This document shows positions 33,745-47,244 of a stretch of 64,000 nt of DNA, one piece after another (positions within the stretch are counted from its first letter, which is position 1; every line of letters starts with the position of its first letter). The position numbers and the translations under genes are program-made. Source of the stretch: Castor canadensis (lineage: Eukaryota > Chordata > Mammalia > Rodentia > Castoridae); contig NC_133389.1 in the NCBI RefSeq assembly GCF_047511655.1, positions 42,938,295 to 43,002,294 of the forward strand. The letters run 5' to 3'. The notes beneath the pieces were generated by a model. That model worked only from the letters and a program-made list of their open reading frames with translations. It had not been told where the DNA came from and made no database searches.

Positions 33745-33960
33745 TTTTTTTGGTGGAACTGGGGTTTGAACTCAGGGCTTCACACTTGCAAAGCAGGTGT
33801 TCTATCACTTGAGTCACATCTCCAGTCCATTTTGATCTGGTTATTTTGCGGATGGGGTCTCATGAACTATTTGCCTGGGCTGGCCTTAAACCACAGTTCT
33901 CCTGATCTCAGTCTCCCAGGTAGCTAGGATTATAGGAGTGAACCACTAGTGCTTGGCTTA
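33745..33960 (-). repeat. Dimeric SINE, inverted
   Basis: GGTGGAACTGGGGTTTGAAC, CTTGAGTCACATCTCCAGTC, CTGATCTCAGTCTCCCAGGT. A good match to the inverted dimers at 22945 and 60475. Confidence 0.85.
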
Positions 33961-34159
33961 AATATAAATTTTAAAAAGCTGAAGACATGATTCTCAGTCC
34001 AACCCAGAATACACACATGTAAAGATCCATTAACTCATTAATGAGGGAATCCTCAAGATGATAAAGCTGTCCAGAGAGTGTTTTCAGGAACTGAGTTCTT
34101 ACAGGCATTTAAAGGGAATGTTAGAATAACGTTCAATAGGGCAATAAGAAAACATAACT

Positions 34160-34440
34160 TTTTTTTTTTTGGTAGAACTGGGGTTTGAGCTCAGGTGCTT
34201 GCTAGGTAGGAGCTCTACCACTTGAACCACGTCTCTAGTCCAGGTAAGCTCCTGAGTTTTTGCTAGGGGCCAGCCTCAGACCATGATCCTCTTACAGCCT
34301 CCTGTGTAGCTGGGACCACAGGCACACACTATCACATGATTGATTGATTAAGATGGAGGGCTAGCCTTGAACTATGACCCTCCCAATCCTCACCTCCTGA
34401 GTAGCTGTGATTATAGGAGTGAGCCATGTGCTGGTCAAGA
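34160..34440 (-). repeat. SINE with a repeated B1-like part, inverted
   Basis: An ID-like start (GGTAGAACTGGGGTTTGAGC) is followed by two successive B1-like stretches, each ending in CCTC..GTAGCTG..AT(T)ATAGG. The second may be a nested or tandem unit. Confidence 0.6.
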
Positions 34441-34794
34441 AAACATGATGTTTGAAACTATCTTTTCCACCCTACAGAAATTACTTATAGTTCCACTGGA
34501 TTTACTTGCAAGTTAATATATGATACCCCAGCGTCTAAGCTTCAATTCCTGTATATATCATGCAAAGAAAGACTGTGCAAAAGTCCTAGATAATTAAGTA
34601 ATCCATGAGTGAGCTGGTTAAACAATACCCCAGTGTGATACTGAAAGCACATGCTGAACTGTCTGTGCTTTATAACATCTTTTAACAAATTTGTATCATA
34701 TTGGTATAAATTTGTATTATATTTATATTCTATGTATATAGTCTACATAGAATATAGAATATATAATTATAATAAAATAGAACATATGTTACCG

Positions 34795-35172
34795 GCACTG
34801 GTGCAGTCTGTGATCAGAAGATTCCAGTTTTTGTGCTCCAAATGGAAAAATCCAAGCAGAGCACATAGATGAGATAGGATAGCTTTATTAAAAGAAGGGG
34901 AGTCACCTGTTCTACCAGGTGAGGAAAGGAAAGCAGAAGAAGGGGGCATGGTGGTACAGGTAGAGTCTGCCAGCTGAGAGAGAGCGCTTTTCTTTTTTCA
35001 GGTGCCTTTAAAACCTATACTACCCCATGGGAGGGCAGGCCCAGCAGGTTCACACCCAATAAAGAACAAGTGGGGAGGGGCATGGGCAGTTACTTGCCAG
35101 GTGAGGGTGGGCTGGCCATCCCCAGGCAGACTACACGAGCCCCCCACTTTTCCAACTTCTATCCTGCCTCAT
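34795..35172 (-). repeat. Candidate solo LTR
   Basis: On the minus strand this stretch has a TATA-like TATAGGTTTTAAAGGC (near 35005-35022), then a polyadenylation signal inside AATAAAGC (near 34880-34888). It is GC-richer than its surroundings. The spacing fits an LTR, but I could not fix TG...CA ends or a target duplication, so the call stays tentative. Confidence 0.35.
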
Positions 35173-37700
35173 TATCACTCTTAGAAAATCAAGTATTTGG
35201 ACTCGATGAGATTTAATGTATCTTGGGTAAGACATGACCAAAGTTGTACTTAATAATAGGTACAGACTTTTTGCTGCAAGCAAGATCTCTTTGACTTTTA
35301 TAGGAGATGTTGATTTTGACTACCAATTCTATTATTCCTTCATATCTTGAAATACTCTAAGTTCATCAGATTAGTAACCAATTGTAAGATTATTAGTAAT
35401 TATTATTATTGCTTGCATTTGATGTTCTGAGTTCTCATTTACCACAAAACTTATAACCAATTCTGCATGTTCAGTTTTTGTTGTCATTGATGTTGCTTTG
35501 TTGAAAATACAGACAATGAACAAGGATTAAAATCCTGGATCTGTGCACGTGATTTAGAAAAAGTCTGCCAGTTACGCATTTCTGAGTCAACTCCCAGAAT
35601 AGTATTTAAACCCCAACCCTGTTGATTGTAAAAGAGCCAACGCAAAGTCATTGAGCTCAGAGCTTTACCTATTTTCTCCATGTGGATTCTTAGACATCTG
35701 CTGGAATATATGAGTCACATCTTCCCTGAACACGTTTATTTGGCTCTCTTTTATTTCTCTATATACCATGCAGTTCCCCAGGATTCTCAAAGGTCTAGCT
35801 ATTAAGCTCAGTCTTCTTAATATTGACTCAATCTCCAACCTCAAGTATGGTGAAAATCAGCATCTCTCCTATATTGCTAAAGACGTTCTAGGACCTTAGG
35901 TTTTCTCAAGTTAGGTTCTGTCCCAATTTCTGGTTTAGGGTGAAATTTCTTTTCAGAGTGTGTCCAACCATAGCTTTCCTTGGTTCTCAATCCTCAGACA
36001 ATCCAAACAGGAAACAAGAGTCCTTTGTCCTTTAATCTTTCTCATCCACCCCAACTACACACAAGAAACATATTTTTCTAAAGGATTGGTGCAATGCAAA
36101 ACTGTTAGACAGCCTGTTCTTTGAACTATGTGTTGCTCTTGTTTTCTTTTTTTCTTCTCAGGCCTCAGCTACCCAGAATTTTTTAGTTCCCTAATATCTC
36201 TCATTCTCGATTTCTTCACTTCTCATTTTATAACCAATTCCTGGTATCACTTACATCTGTCCAAATTACTAAAATATTATCATGAAAAGAGATTTGTGTC
36301 CTCTCCTCTTTTCCTGGCTTCTTTGTTTTGCAGACTCCCTTTTCCCAGGAAGGATGACTATCAAGATCTGTGAAAAAATAAGTTATGGCAGAGTGCTGGC
36401 CTTGCATATATAAGGTTCAATTACCAGCCCTGCTAAAAGAACTAAAAAACGTTTTTTCCTTAAAAAAAAAAAACCTATCACCCATATTTTTTAAATCAAA
36501 AGAATGCGTTAAGAATAAAAAAATTTCAATAGTTAGATAGAGAATGCAGAGAAAGGATGATGTCTTTCTATACCATGCTACCCATACTTCAGTCCTATCT
36601 TTCTCTTTTGCAAAGGCATCCCCTCATGCCAAGTTTAAAAAAAAGAACACTGCACACCTTGCACTGCCCTTCCATTTGCACCCTCTGGCTTTGCTGCCTA
36701 CTTGGAGCTCTAGTGTATGTGAGTCCTCAAGCTTCCTCACTCCCAGCTTCATGTTGGAAGACATTGGAGGAGAACAGGAAGGTGGTGCCTTGGTCTGGCA
36801 TCCCAAGTTTCCCTTGGTAGTTCTCTCCAATTGCTCCCTCCTTTCTTTTCTGGTAAGCATGCCTATCCTTCACATCTTCAGGCATTTTTTTGTAGTTGCA
36901 ATGTCTCATTCTATCAAGTTTCTCTGCCATTGAAGGAAGGTGCTGGTCACTGGCCTACCTAACTCCATTTGGTTCATTTTTGGCTCTGTTGTTAACTCTT
37001 TAACCTTTTGCTCCTGAGTCTCTCTGTCTCCTGCAGTCACCTTGGATTCCAGAATGACAGGACTGATGGATTAACATCTTTATGACAGAGTTGAATTTAC
37101 CCCCAGGCAGCAATGGCTGTCTTATAGTGACGAGGCCCATTTGATCAATACTGAATGACTAACCAGACCACAGTTTGACCAAGACTGATTGATTATCTAT
37201 GCATACTTTTCGCCTCTTTCCTATGTGATCTGGAAGCTCATGTCGGTACCCTGTAGATGGTCTTGGGGTTATTTGTGCTTCCCCACCTAGCCAGAATGAA
37301 CAAATCTTTCTCTGCCCTTTACCACTACTCATCTCTTTAATTGGCATATTGGGACTGTGGTCAAGCCTCTTTTGTTGGGACTCCTGGAGCAGAGGCTTTT
37401 AACCTAAAACTCTGGTAACACATCCACGATTTGTAAGTATTGTTGTTGTTGTTAAATTCAGATTATCCAGCTTGAAGGATTGCCTACAGGGATCCAAAGA
37501 TAAAAATGAGAGCACTATATACACAATTTTCTAAAGCTTAGATGTCAGACTGCTTCAACTCAAATGAGCTGTTCCTCACAAGCATAATTTTCAATTGTAC
37601 TGATGTAATTGCTTCCGGTCATCCTATGTATTACATTGCTGCAAACATATCTCCTTGCACGTATTGTTACTTGTATGTGCAAGCTGGACTGCAGGATAAC
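35173..37700. other. Gene-free stretch
   Basis: About 2.5 kb of ordinary intergenic DNA. Overlapping frames at 36544-36933 on both strands have no domain features. No repeat recognised with confidence. Confidence 0.45.
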
Positions 37701-37704
37701 TTTG

Positions 37705-38100
37705 ATTTATTTTTTGATGCTGGGGATCAAATCCAGTGCCTATGGCATGGTAGGCTTGTACTACACCACTAAGCTAAACTTCCAGTCCCCAGGCTAACTT
37801 TTAAAAATAGTGATTGGACAAACAAAAATGTCTTTTTTCTAAAACAGAGGACAGGAAAGTAAAACAGTTCCTGTCTGGGAGTGGGGAAGATAGAAGGAAA
37901 GGGTGTAGGAGGGTGAATATGTGGGAAACACTACGTACTCATGTATGAAAATGGGAAAATGAGACCTATCGAAACTATTCTAAGAATGGGGAGGGGAGAA
38001 AAGAGAATGATGGAGTGGGTGAATCTAACTAAGATATATTGTAAACACTTTTGTAAATATCACAAGGTACCCCCTAGTACAATAATAATATGAGAATTTT
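37705..38100. repeat. ID-like fragment followed by LINE-1 3' end
   Basis: 37705-37795 is an inverted ID-like fragment (GATGCTGGGGATCAAATCCA). 37840-38100 on the plus strand repeats the L1 3' UTR subfamily of 12140-12533 (AACAGTTCCTGTCTGGGAGT, GGGAAAATGAGACCTATCGA, CCCCCTAGTACAATAATAAT). Confidence 0.65.
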
Positions 38101-38128
38101 AAAAATTAAAAAAATAGTAATTGTTCTG

Positions 38129-38235
38129 TGCTGGAGGTGTGGCTCAAGTGATAGAGCACCTGTCTAGCAATCATGGAGATCTAATTTAAACCCCAGTACC
38201 ACCACCACCACCACCAAAAAAAAAAAAAAAAAAGT
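38129..38235 (+). repeat. ID-like SINE monomer
   Basis: GCTGGAGGTGTGGCTCAAGT, then GATAGAGCACCTGTCTAGCA, then CCCCAGTACCACCACC and a long A tail. It is the right half of the dimer on its own. Confidence 0.8.
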
Positions 38236-39109
38236 AATTGCTGTACCTAAGAGCATTTGTACTTAAAATATTAATAAATATTGACGGTTGCCCCTGAGAG
38301 GTTTGTATTGGTTTATACTGCCACTGTCTCGCCAGTGTAGTATGTTCTTTGCCAAACCAAAAGGTGGAAGATGGTATCTCACTGCAATTCTAATTTGCAT
38401 GTTAAAAATTTATCATTTTCCTTGCCAACTCCTTGTATAAGTAGAAGAATAGATTATTTCTGTGTTTTAAAATGCTTAACTGGAAAAAAGGCAGAAAGTG
38501 CTATCAGCTAGAGAGAGATACATAGGACTGACCAAACCTTCAACCAAAGGGAAAAAAAGATATTCACATACTTTGTGATTCTTGTTAGATATTGGTGTAT
38601 TTATGTTAACTAAAATTGGTATGATATTAGAATATGTTGCTGTCCTTAGACTGTCATTTGCACAGTTTAACTGCATTGGGCAAGGCAGTTGAATCTTACA
38701 TTTATATTTTTAGTTTAGAGAGTTAGTGCTTTTTCTTTTAATCCACATTTAGTGATGGATCATGTCAGTATATGGATTTTAATGTTTTTATGGCTGGAAA
38801 TCGATATAGATAAATGTAGAATTAGTATATGAAGTATTCTACCCTTTTATGAACATGTACCTTCCATCTTTAATATTCTTCCACGTAAGACATTTTGTAG
38901 TATCAAGAGAATCTCAGTGCACACATGAATGGAATTATCATAGTGAAATCCCCTACTATTATTAAGGTACGATAATTCAAAAATGTTATTAAAAAAGAAA
39001 AATCCCTTATTTGATTAGAATAATCTGCTTATGCTTAAGAAGAATTTTAATCTAACTGATATTAACTTTTCCTGATTTTGTCTCTTATCTGATTATGTAA
39101 TTTATATAT

Positions 39110-40045
39110 ATATATTTGGCAGTACTGAGGGGTTTGAATTCGGGGCCTCATGTTTGCTAGAGCCACACTCCTAGCCCTATTTTTGCTCTAGTTATTTTTT
39201 AGATAAGGTCTTGCACTTTTTGCCGGGCCTGGACTGTGGTCCTCCTATGTTTCCCAAGGAGCACATACTACCATGCCTGGCATGTTCTTTGCAATAGGAC
39301 CTCGAGTTTTTGCCTGGACTGCCTTCCGACCACAATTCCTCCTATCTCTGCCTCCCAAGTAGCTGGGGTTACAGATTTTAAACTCTGTTTATAGAACACT
39401 TTCAGTGAAGAAAATTTAAATTAGCTGGGCATGGTGGCTCAAGCTCATAAAGCTAGCGACTCAGAAGATAGAAATTGGGCAGATTCAGTTTGAGGGCAGT
39501 CCAAGCAAAATGTTCAAGAGATCCCATTTCAGCCATGGCTGGGCATGGTCATCCAGCTACTGGGGAAGCACAAACAGGAGGATTGTGGTCCAGGCTGACC
39601 AGTGCACAAAATGAGACCCTATCTCAAAAACAACAAATGCATAAAAGGGATAGGGGTGTGGCTCAAGTGGTAGATTGCCTGCCTAGTAAGTGCCAGGACC
39701 TGAATTCAACCCTCAGTGCTGCACAAAAGAAAAAAAAAAGAAAGAAAGAAAGAAAAGAAAAAGAAAAAGAAAAAGGAAAAGAAAAAATTTTGTATAGTAG
39801 CATAATCAATCATTTGTATTAATGTTTTTGTTAGTAAGACCTTCCCCATTCTAAGTCAATAAAAGTATTCATTCTGTTTTCTTCTAGTAGTTTTAGTTTT
39901 TATTTTTTACTTTTTATATCTTTATGTTTAAAACATGGAACTCTATGGATCTTTTTGGGGTTGGGCAGTGCTGGGGTTTGAACTCAGCCGTTAGAAATTG
40001 CTAGGCAAGTGTTCCACTACTTCAGCTACTCCTCCAGCCCTACTC
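39110..40045. repeat. Cluster of SINEs in both orientations
   Basis: Inverted pieces at 39110-39380 and 39958-40045. A plus-strand composite at 39424-39790 holds two successive B1-like openings (AGCTGGGCATGGTGGCTCAA and GGCTGGGCATGGTCATCCAG), an ID-like part (GGGGTGTGGCTCAAGTGGTA) and a GAAA-rich tail. Opposite orientations make this patch able to form long RNA hairpins. Confidence 0.7.
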
Positions 40046-42544
40046 TATGGAAATTTTTAGTGTAAAAAATTAAACAGGTCTAAGTTCTCCCAGATGTTAG
40101 CATTGTTCCATCTCTTTTTAATGACTAATCTTGTCATTTATCCATGAGTGGAAAAAATGTCACTTTTATGTATATTAAATTTCTGTATTTGTGCCTAATT
40201 CTGAATTTCTATTCTGTTCTATTATTGTTAGTATCATTTATGAGGCTATGCTGTTAGCTAATTTACAGGCTATGCTATAATGTGACAGAAATTATTCCTA
40301 AAATACCAGTTGCTTAATAAAGCGAAAGTTCATTTCTTGCTTAGACTCCATGTCGATGTAGGTTGGTAGGTGCAATCAGGTGGCATGTTCTTTGCTCCAT
40401 TTGGTCACTCAGAAATCCAGAGCAACACAGGCTCCACCATACTCTAAAGATAATCTTTGTCACCTAGAATATAATCAGTTTAAAAAACTGTTTTAAGTCC
40501 CTCAAGTAAAAGCATATTTTTCACAGAGCGTAAGTTTTCCTATATATTTTAGTTAAACCTACATTGTTATGTCATCTGCTTCTGCTATATTTTATTCATG
40601 TCTACATGACTGTCTTAGGCTTAGAGGAGAAAATTAAAATATTTACGAAAGTATTTTTCTTCAGTGTCTCATGATGTTGTGAAGGCTTGTCTTGAATTCC
40701 CGGCCTCAAGACATCCTCCTGCCTCAGCCCCTCCTTCCCCAAGCAGCTGGGACTACAGGTGCACACTAACACATCCAGCTATTTTTTACTTCTTTAGTTG
40801 GGGGCGAACAGATTTTTAAAATGTAACTTCTTCAAATTAAGAGAAATGTATTGAGCTCTAACATACATACAGCAAAGGATACACATTTTATGTATGGAAA
40901 TTGAGGATTCTTTATGTGTGTGACCACCAGGATCCCAGAAGATACTCTCTGGTACTTTCCCAGTTACTACCCTGCTAACAGTAGCCTTCCCCATTGAAAA
41001 TAATCTTTTTTGAGGCAGGAGGATCTTGACTTCAAGGCCAGCCCATTTTATATAGCAAGACCATGTCTTAAAACCACAAAACAAACAATAACAATAACCA
41101 ATAATAAAAGTTTAATTATGTACATTAAAATTTTGAGAATAATCAGTAAAATAATAAAAACAATGTAGAAAACAGTGAAGAGGAAAAAGCAATAAACTAA
41201 AACTTGATTAATCAAATGCCAGGCATGAGAGGAATAAAAGAAGTTTAGAAAATGTATATAGAAGAGAGATCCACTTTCTTTTGAGTTTAATTGTTTTAAT
41301 TTTTTTCTGTTGTATTTATTCCGTTTTCTTCTTCAGCACTACCAAATGTGCGTTTGTTGAACTATGTTGCCACTTTCCATTCTTCTCTATTATTTTCTGT
41401 GCTCAACTTTCTCAATCCTCTTATTTCATATATCTAATTGTGTTTTCAACAATGTCCACTATCTTTTTATTTCTGCTCTTCATGTGGCCATGATTTTTGT
41501 GACAGCATTATTCTTCTCTTTGATATTTTTTTTTGAGCCTGCCAGTTCATTTTGCCTCCACTTTCTTGAGTCCTTCTTACTCTTTATCTGTATTTCCCAG
41601 CGATAGATGTGTGTGTGTATGCAAAAATTCTTTTGAAGTTTAAAAAATCTAGTTCAATCTCATTCTTATTATAATCTTTCTGATATGTGGCTATCTTCCT
41701 TTTGTATATCATGTTCTGTTTCTTCCTCTTCTGTTTGTGAAAAGTGCACCTGAGGAACAGGTGGCTTGCAAGGCTTTGCCTGTAAAAGTTTTCTTAACGG
41801 CACTTGCCCAGTGGCATGATTCAAGTTGCAATGGTTTTTCATGAATCTCCACGATATAATTTTCCAATAAGCATAAAAGTGCGATTACCTTTGACTTAGG
41901 TTCTCTACTCTCATTTTATAAAACTTGGCAGCTCAGGGCTTCATCTCCTCCAAGGTTTGGCCTCCGCACACCGTATCTATAGCCTGCTTCTTATAGAAAT
42001 GGTATGTGTGTGCATTGCTAGGCAAACACCTCTTCCCTTCCCTTTTGCCAAAGGGGACAGGGGCTCTCCAGGAAGCCTACAGGGGGCCTCTCCTTTTAGA
42101 GGAGACAGAGGCTATCTTGCCTCTCAGGGGGTCCTACTACTTCAGAGGATTCTGCCCTCTGACAGTTCCATCCAAAGTGTAGCCAGGAGAATCCTCTCCA
42201 GAAATCTCCCTGACCGTGGGACAATATTCCCAGGCTTCATCATATATTACTGTACAGTGTTTTAGATGTTCTCTGACATCTTTGAAGATGGTTCATTAAT
42301 TTCTGTGAGGGTAGCTGGCAGAGCTGTTTTGTTTAATGAGTGTAAACTGGAAACCTCCTTCTGCCTGCTAGTCTTTCATAACAAACATCCCTCTTGCATT
42401 AGTCCCTTTTTCTGTGGCAGTGAAGGACTTACACCAAAACATGAAAGCGTTTGATATCCCCACTCCAGAAGAACTAATGCAGAAACCTTAAAACGACAGG
42501 TTATCACTAGCAGGGGATCAGGAACCAATGCAAAGATCAGTTAG

Positions 42545-42803
42545 AGTTGAATCAACATGGGACACAACACATGGGTACATGAGAGCAATAGTAGGAATCT
42601 TTCTGTATAGCTATCCTTAATTCAACTAGCAAAAATGCTTTGTCTTTCTTATTATGCTTATGTCTTTCTTTAACAAAATCAGTCACAGGGGCAGAAGGGG
42701 ACCTGCCTGAAACTGAGGAGGGGAGAGGGGGAAGGGTGGGGGAGTGGGGCAGGGTGGAGAAATGACCCAAATAATGTATGCACATAATAAAGAAAAAAAA
42801 AAG
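42545..42803 (+). repeat. LINE-1 3' UTR end
   Basis: CTGTATAGCTATCCTTAATT, a G-rich tract (about 42715-42755), then GAAATGACCCAAATAATGTA and an A-rich tail. Same G-rich type as 2739 and 10392. Confidence 0.7.
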
Positions 42804-43142
42804 TAACAGAATCTGAAAAAAAAAAGATAGGAAAAAAGCCATTGCCTATCTTATTTTAATGACCTGTACTTCACAGTATTAATACTCCTTCCCTGCAGGA
42901 CAGCATGGCTCTTAAGAATTCCCATATGTGATAGTCTCCCAGGAGTTTTTAAATGTCATTTTACAAGCAGGGATTGGGAAGTTCATCAAAAATGTTTAAA
43001 ATTAAAGGACTAATTATTAATCACTATGCAATTCATATTGCTAAAATTATCCTTCCATTATCAGTTTAATAAGTAGGAATAACCGGAATGTAGGTGCAGA
43101 GGAAAACAATTTTAGCATTTCACATTGATGATATTTTAGTTG

Positions 43143-43302
43143 AATATATATATATATATATTTAGTTATATACATTTGTATTTAGTTAAAATATACATAT
43201 ATATGTATATAGATATATATTTGGCAGTTCTAGGGTTAGAACCCAGGGCTTCCCATGTGCTCTGCAAGCACTCAACCATTGAACTACACCCCCAGCCCTA
43301 GA
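43143..43302. repeat. (TA)n tract and inverted ID-like SINE
   Basis: TA-rich repeat at 43143-43222, then the reversed ID-like unit GGGTTAGAACCCAGGGCTTC to CTACACCCCCAGCCC. Confidence 0.8.
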
Positions 43303-43378
43303 AGTGTTTATCATATAGAAAAATAGGGAAATTTTTATTGAAATAAGTTTTTCAAAGACAACTTACATGAAGATGCAA

Positions 43379-43925
43379 CTATAACTCTGTAATAATTGGC
43401 TGTTGCTGAATGAAAAGGACTTTTGTTCTGAATAAAAGTTCTATGGTGCTTTCTTTCTGGCCATTGGTAAAGAACTCATAGCAAAGGAGTCTGGCTGAGG
43501 TCTCCTCACATTCTCTTTCTGGCACATTGGCTCTTTTCATCCAATGCAGAGTTTGGAGAGGCTCTGAACAGTCATTTTCTATCTGCACTCCGTTGTTCTG
43601 AAGAGGCAATGTGTTTAAAAATGTCCATCTTGCTTGGGCCATCTTGCTCTGCCCTGTGGGTAAGCGAAGTGGTATTATGCTCAGCACAGCAACAATGCTT
43701 CCATCTATAAAGATGAGTCTTGTTCATGAGTGGGATCTCCATTTTATACTCTTGCAGACTGTACTGGAAACTCTTCCTGTTTGCATCTCCTCGAGGGAAA
43801 GACTTCATTTCTTTAAAGATAGATCTATCTTTCTCACACTGACAATAATCGTATCTTTCATGCCTCGTCAGCTGAAGAATACTGGAAACATAATTGGTAG
43901 TGATTATGAGTACTGTTATCATCAA
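43379..43925 (-). other. Overlapping open frames of unknown origin
   Basis: Two overlapping minus-strand frames (43572-43925 with 117 codons, 43379-43687 with 102) cover the stretch almost without stops, in different phases. The codons look less repetitive than the surrounding DNA. I recognise no protein family, no signal or membrane segment and no flanking poly(A). A decayed processed pseudogene with one frameshift is possible, as is chance. Confidence 0.25.
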
Positions 43926-44394
43926 TTAGGGAACAATAATTGAGGAGTTGTCACTAGCGTTGGAAGTATGCTTACTGTTGTGTCTTAAATTATAGGTGAT
44001 TGTAATTCTTTAGCTTGGTCATCCTCCAACATTCATGGTCACATTTAGGGAGAATCCATGCTTGGATTTCCCAGCCTTTCTATTGTAAGTCTTCCTTGTT
44101 GGTCTTTACTTTTTTGTGGTTGTTCTTCCTTTACATTGGTTTTGTGTGTTTCTTTTTCAGTTTATTCATAGTCTTTATATATGTTGTTGCTTTATATTTG
44201 AGATATTTATCATATAATCTCATAGGTTTATATTTGTATGCTGTAAGCTGTCTAGTTTACCAATTTTGTAATATAGCTTGCTGTATCTCTCATATGCTCT
44301 TTGTCTTGTGGTATTTAAAAAACAGTAATATGTATAAAAGGCATTATACATTAAGTAGTTTATTATATTATCTTGTTAATAAGATTTTTCTTCA

Positions 44395-45268
44395 TAGCTG
44401 GGCACATTGGCACCCCCATAATCCCAGCATTCAGGAAACTGAGGCAGGAGGATGGAGAATTCATCAGCCCAGCCTGGGCTACTTAGTAAAAGAAAAAAAT
44501 TTTGTTCTTCTATGTTCTGAGTACATGTGATATACTTCTGTACTATACTGCTACCAAACACAACCAATAAGCTACATCCAAATCATTCTGAGCTGAGTGG
44601 TTCTGTAATGTGCATTGCTTTCTCGGCTTCAGCCTCTCCTTCCAGATTATATTTTGAGTTTCAATAAATAATTTTGACATATATTGACTTTCAAAGTTAT
44701 GGGACCAAGGTGTTGGACCTACCACAGAGGAACAAGGTTGGAATACACATTTTCTGATAACTTGTGATATGTTATTTTTGGTGGTGTTAGGGTTTGAACT
44801 AAGGTCCTTATGCTTGCCAGGTGGGAACTCTGCCACTTGAGTCATGCCTCCAGCTCTTTTTGCTTTTTGAGTAAGGCTTCATTTTTACACCCATGGACCA
44901 TGATTCCCCTTTTATACTTCCTGCATAGCTTGGATGATGGCATGTGCTCTCACATCCAGCTTTTATTGGTTAAGATGGGATCTGGCTGACTTTTCACCCA
45001 TGCTGGTCTTAAACCATGATCCTAGGATTACCTAAGATTACAGGATTATAGGTGTGAGCCACTACACCCAGCTAACTTGTGATACTTTTAAGGAAATGCT
45101 TGAGGAAGCAGAAAATCATGAAGTTAGGAGAAGCTGGGCATGGTGGTTCATATCTGTTATCCCAGCACTTGGGAGGCTGAGGAAGGAGGATCACCAGTTT
45201 GAGGTCAGCCTGTGCTATATAGGGAGACCCTGTACCAAAAAACAAAAACAAAAGAACAACAAAAATAT
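44395..45268. repeat. SINE cluster
   Basis: B1-like SINE on the plus strand (44395-44500, CCCATAATCCCAGCATTCAG). An inverted dimer-like element with repeated B1 parts (44775-45075). Another plus-strand B1-like unit (45130-45268, GGTGGTTCATATCTGTTATC to TATATAGGGAGACCCTGTAC). Confidence 0.75.
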
Positions 45269-45360
45269 TAGGAGATTAATAAAAGCCTTTGAGAGTTTAA
45301 GAGAATCCCAAACATTGCTAAAAACTGAGATGATTGAGCAATCACTTAAGTACAGTGCCT

Positions 45361-47240
45361 AAAATACTTCTCTATAGGAACTATAGGAGCTCATATAAGT
45401 AAATCCAGTGAAGAGTTCTAATTTCTAGGAAAGTGTTCCCATGCTGAATTTGGTAAGTGTGTATGTAGTTTGCTTAATAATTTCTTATTAGATTTAATGG
45501 ATTTTCTAGTTCATGTTTTTTTTAAATAATCACATAACCTACAAATAATGATAATTGTTATTCATGTTTTTCATTGTTTAGAGAATACTTTGTTTCTGTA
45601 ATCAAACCCAAACAGATAAGACCTTACATACTGAATAGAGTACATTATCCCTGTATGAATGGAAAAAAATTAAGTTTAATGTTTCTAGACCAATATGGCT
45701 AATAATTTCTGTACAATACCAACCAAAATTATGATACTTTTAACAAACTTTCTTTTCCCTATTTTTACTTCTTAATTTTCTTATCCAAGTGTGTTGGCTA
45801 GTTCTTACCAACCCATATCTTTTCCATGATTTGAGTGGGGATGATTCTACATTATCACATTGATGGAACTTGTTTGGGATATTGCTTTTCAAAATAAGGT
45901 CTTCTCTTACCCTTATTTTATGAGAAGTTTTAACATCAGAAATTGTTCATTGTATCAAATGCTTTTTTTGTCTTTATAGAAGACATTATATGCCAATAAA
46001 TATCTAAAAAATTGCTCAATTTCCTTAACCCTCAGGAAAGGCAAATTATAGCCACAGTGAGCCATCCATACATTCAGCCTGAAGTGCTAATAGTAATAGA
46101 GTTGGCTCTAGAAGTGTGGGTGAAGAATGTGAGCAACTTGAACTTTTAGTGCTGCTAGAGGGAGTGTAAATTGGCTTAATCACTTTGGGAAGTTTTTTCC
46201 TATGATCTCTTAAAGAAGAACATACACGTATCATAAGACCTAGAATATCAACTACTAGGTATAAAATCAACAGAGATACATACATATGTGCATATGTTTA
46301 AGCTAGTTTTATTCATTGTTACCTCAAATTGAAAAATAATGCCTATTAACAAATATGGCAGAGGTAAATAAATTGTGGTATATTTATACAGTTACCTATC
46401 TTGAAAAGATATATTTTTCTTTGACCTAACATATTGAATCATTTTAATAATTTGCCTAATGTTGAAAGGATTTTTTTTTTTTTTGGATAGCTCTAACATA
46501 CCTAAAGTCCTTGCTTTTTATAACTTTCACCGTTTGCAGCAACATAGTCCTTCCTGTGACTATGAACTTGTGGATTTTGGCTTAAGTTAGGACCTCAGAA
46601 TTCCAGAATTGTTTTTCAGACATAGAAACACTGAAATCCTTCCTGGAGTACAACTGAATCCCTTCTACCTCCCCTTTCTCCAGGGATTTGGTCACTAAAA
46701 GAATAGATTGAGAAAATCCTAGGAGGCTTAGGACATTAAATAAGATAATAAATGATAGAAACAAGGACAAGGCATTTTGTTTACTAAAAGTTATTCAATA
46801 TTACAATTCCATTTCTTGGATTTTTTTTGTCAACCACAGCTGTAAGATTCTTGATACGATAAAAGCACACTTGGTGTGATAAAAGATGAAAGGATTACCT
46901 TTCATCTACATATTTTATCTCTTACTTTTATAAGTCATTCACCTATGAATGCATTTTCATAATATGCTGTGGGTGAGGGAAGGTGAAGCAGTACTTTTTG
47001 TTACACTAAACTCAAGTGAACGTGCATGATTATTTAAGAGACTAAGAGTATATTAATCCAGTTATTCAGTTATTATTTGTTGTCCTGGATACTCTGATGC
47101 TACTTTATGACACCAAAATTCTGTTTAGGAAATAACTTTTGAAAAAAAAAAAAAAAACCAAATAACTGAGACTAGGCTATTTTGGTGCTAACAAGCAAAT
47201 TCTTTTGAACTGTGTTGAAGAAACAGGTTTTCTTGTCTTT
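45361..47240. other. Gene-free stretch
   Basis: AT-rich DNA, no exon or named repeat recognised. A poly(T) tract is near 46471. Confidence 0.45.
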
Positions 47241-47244
47241 CTTT

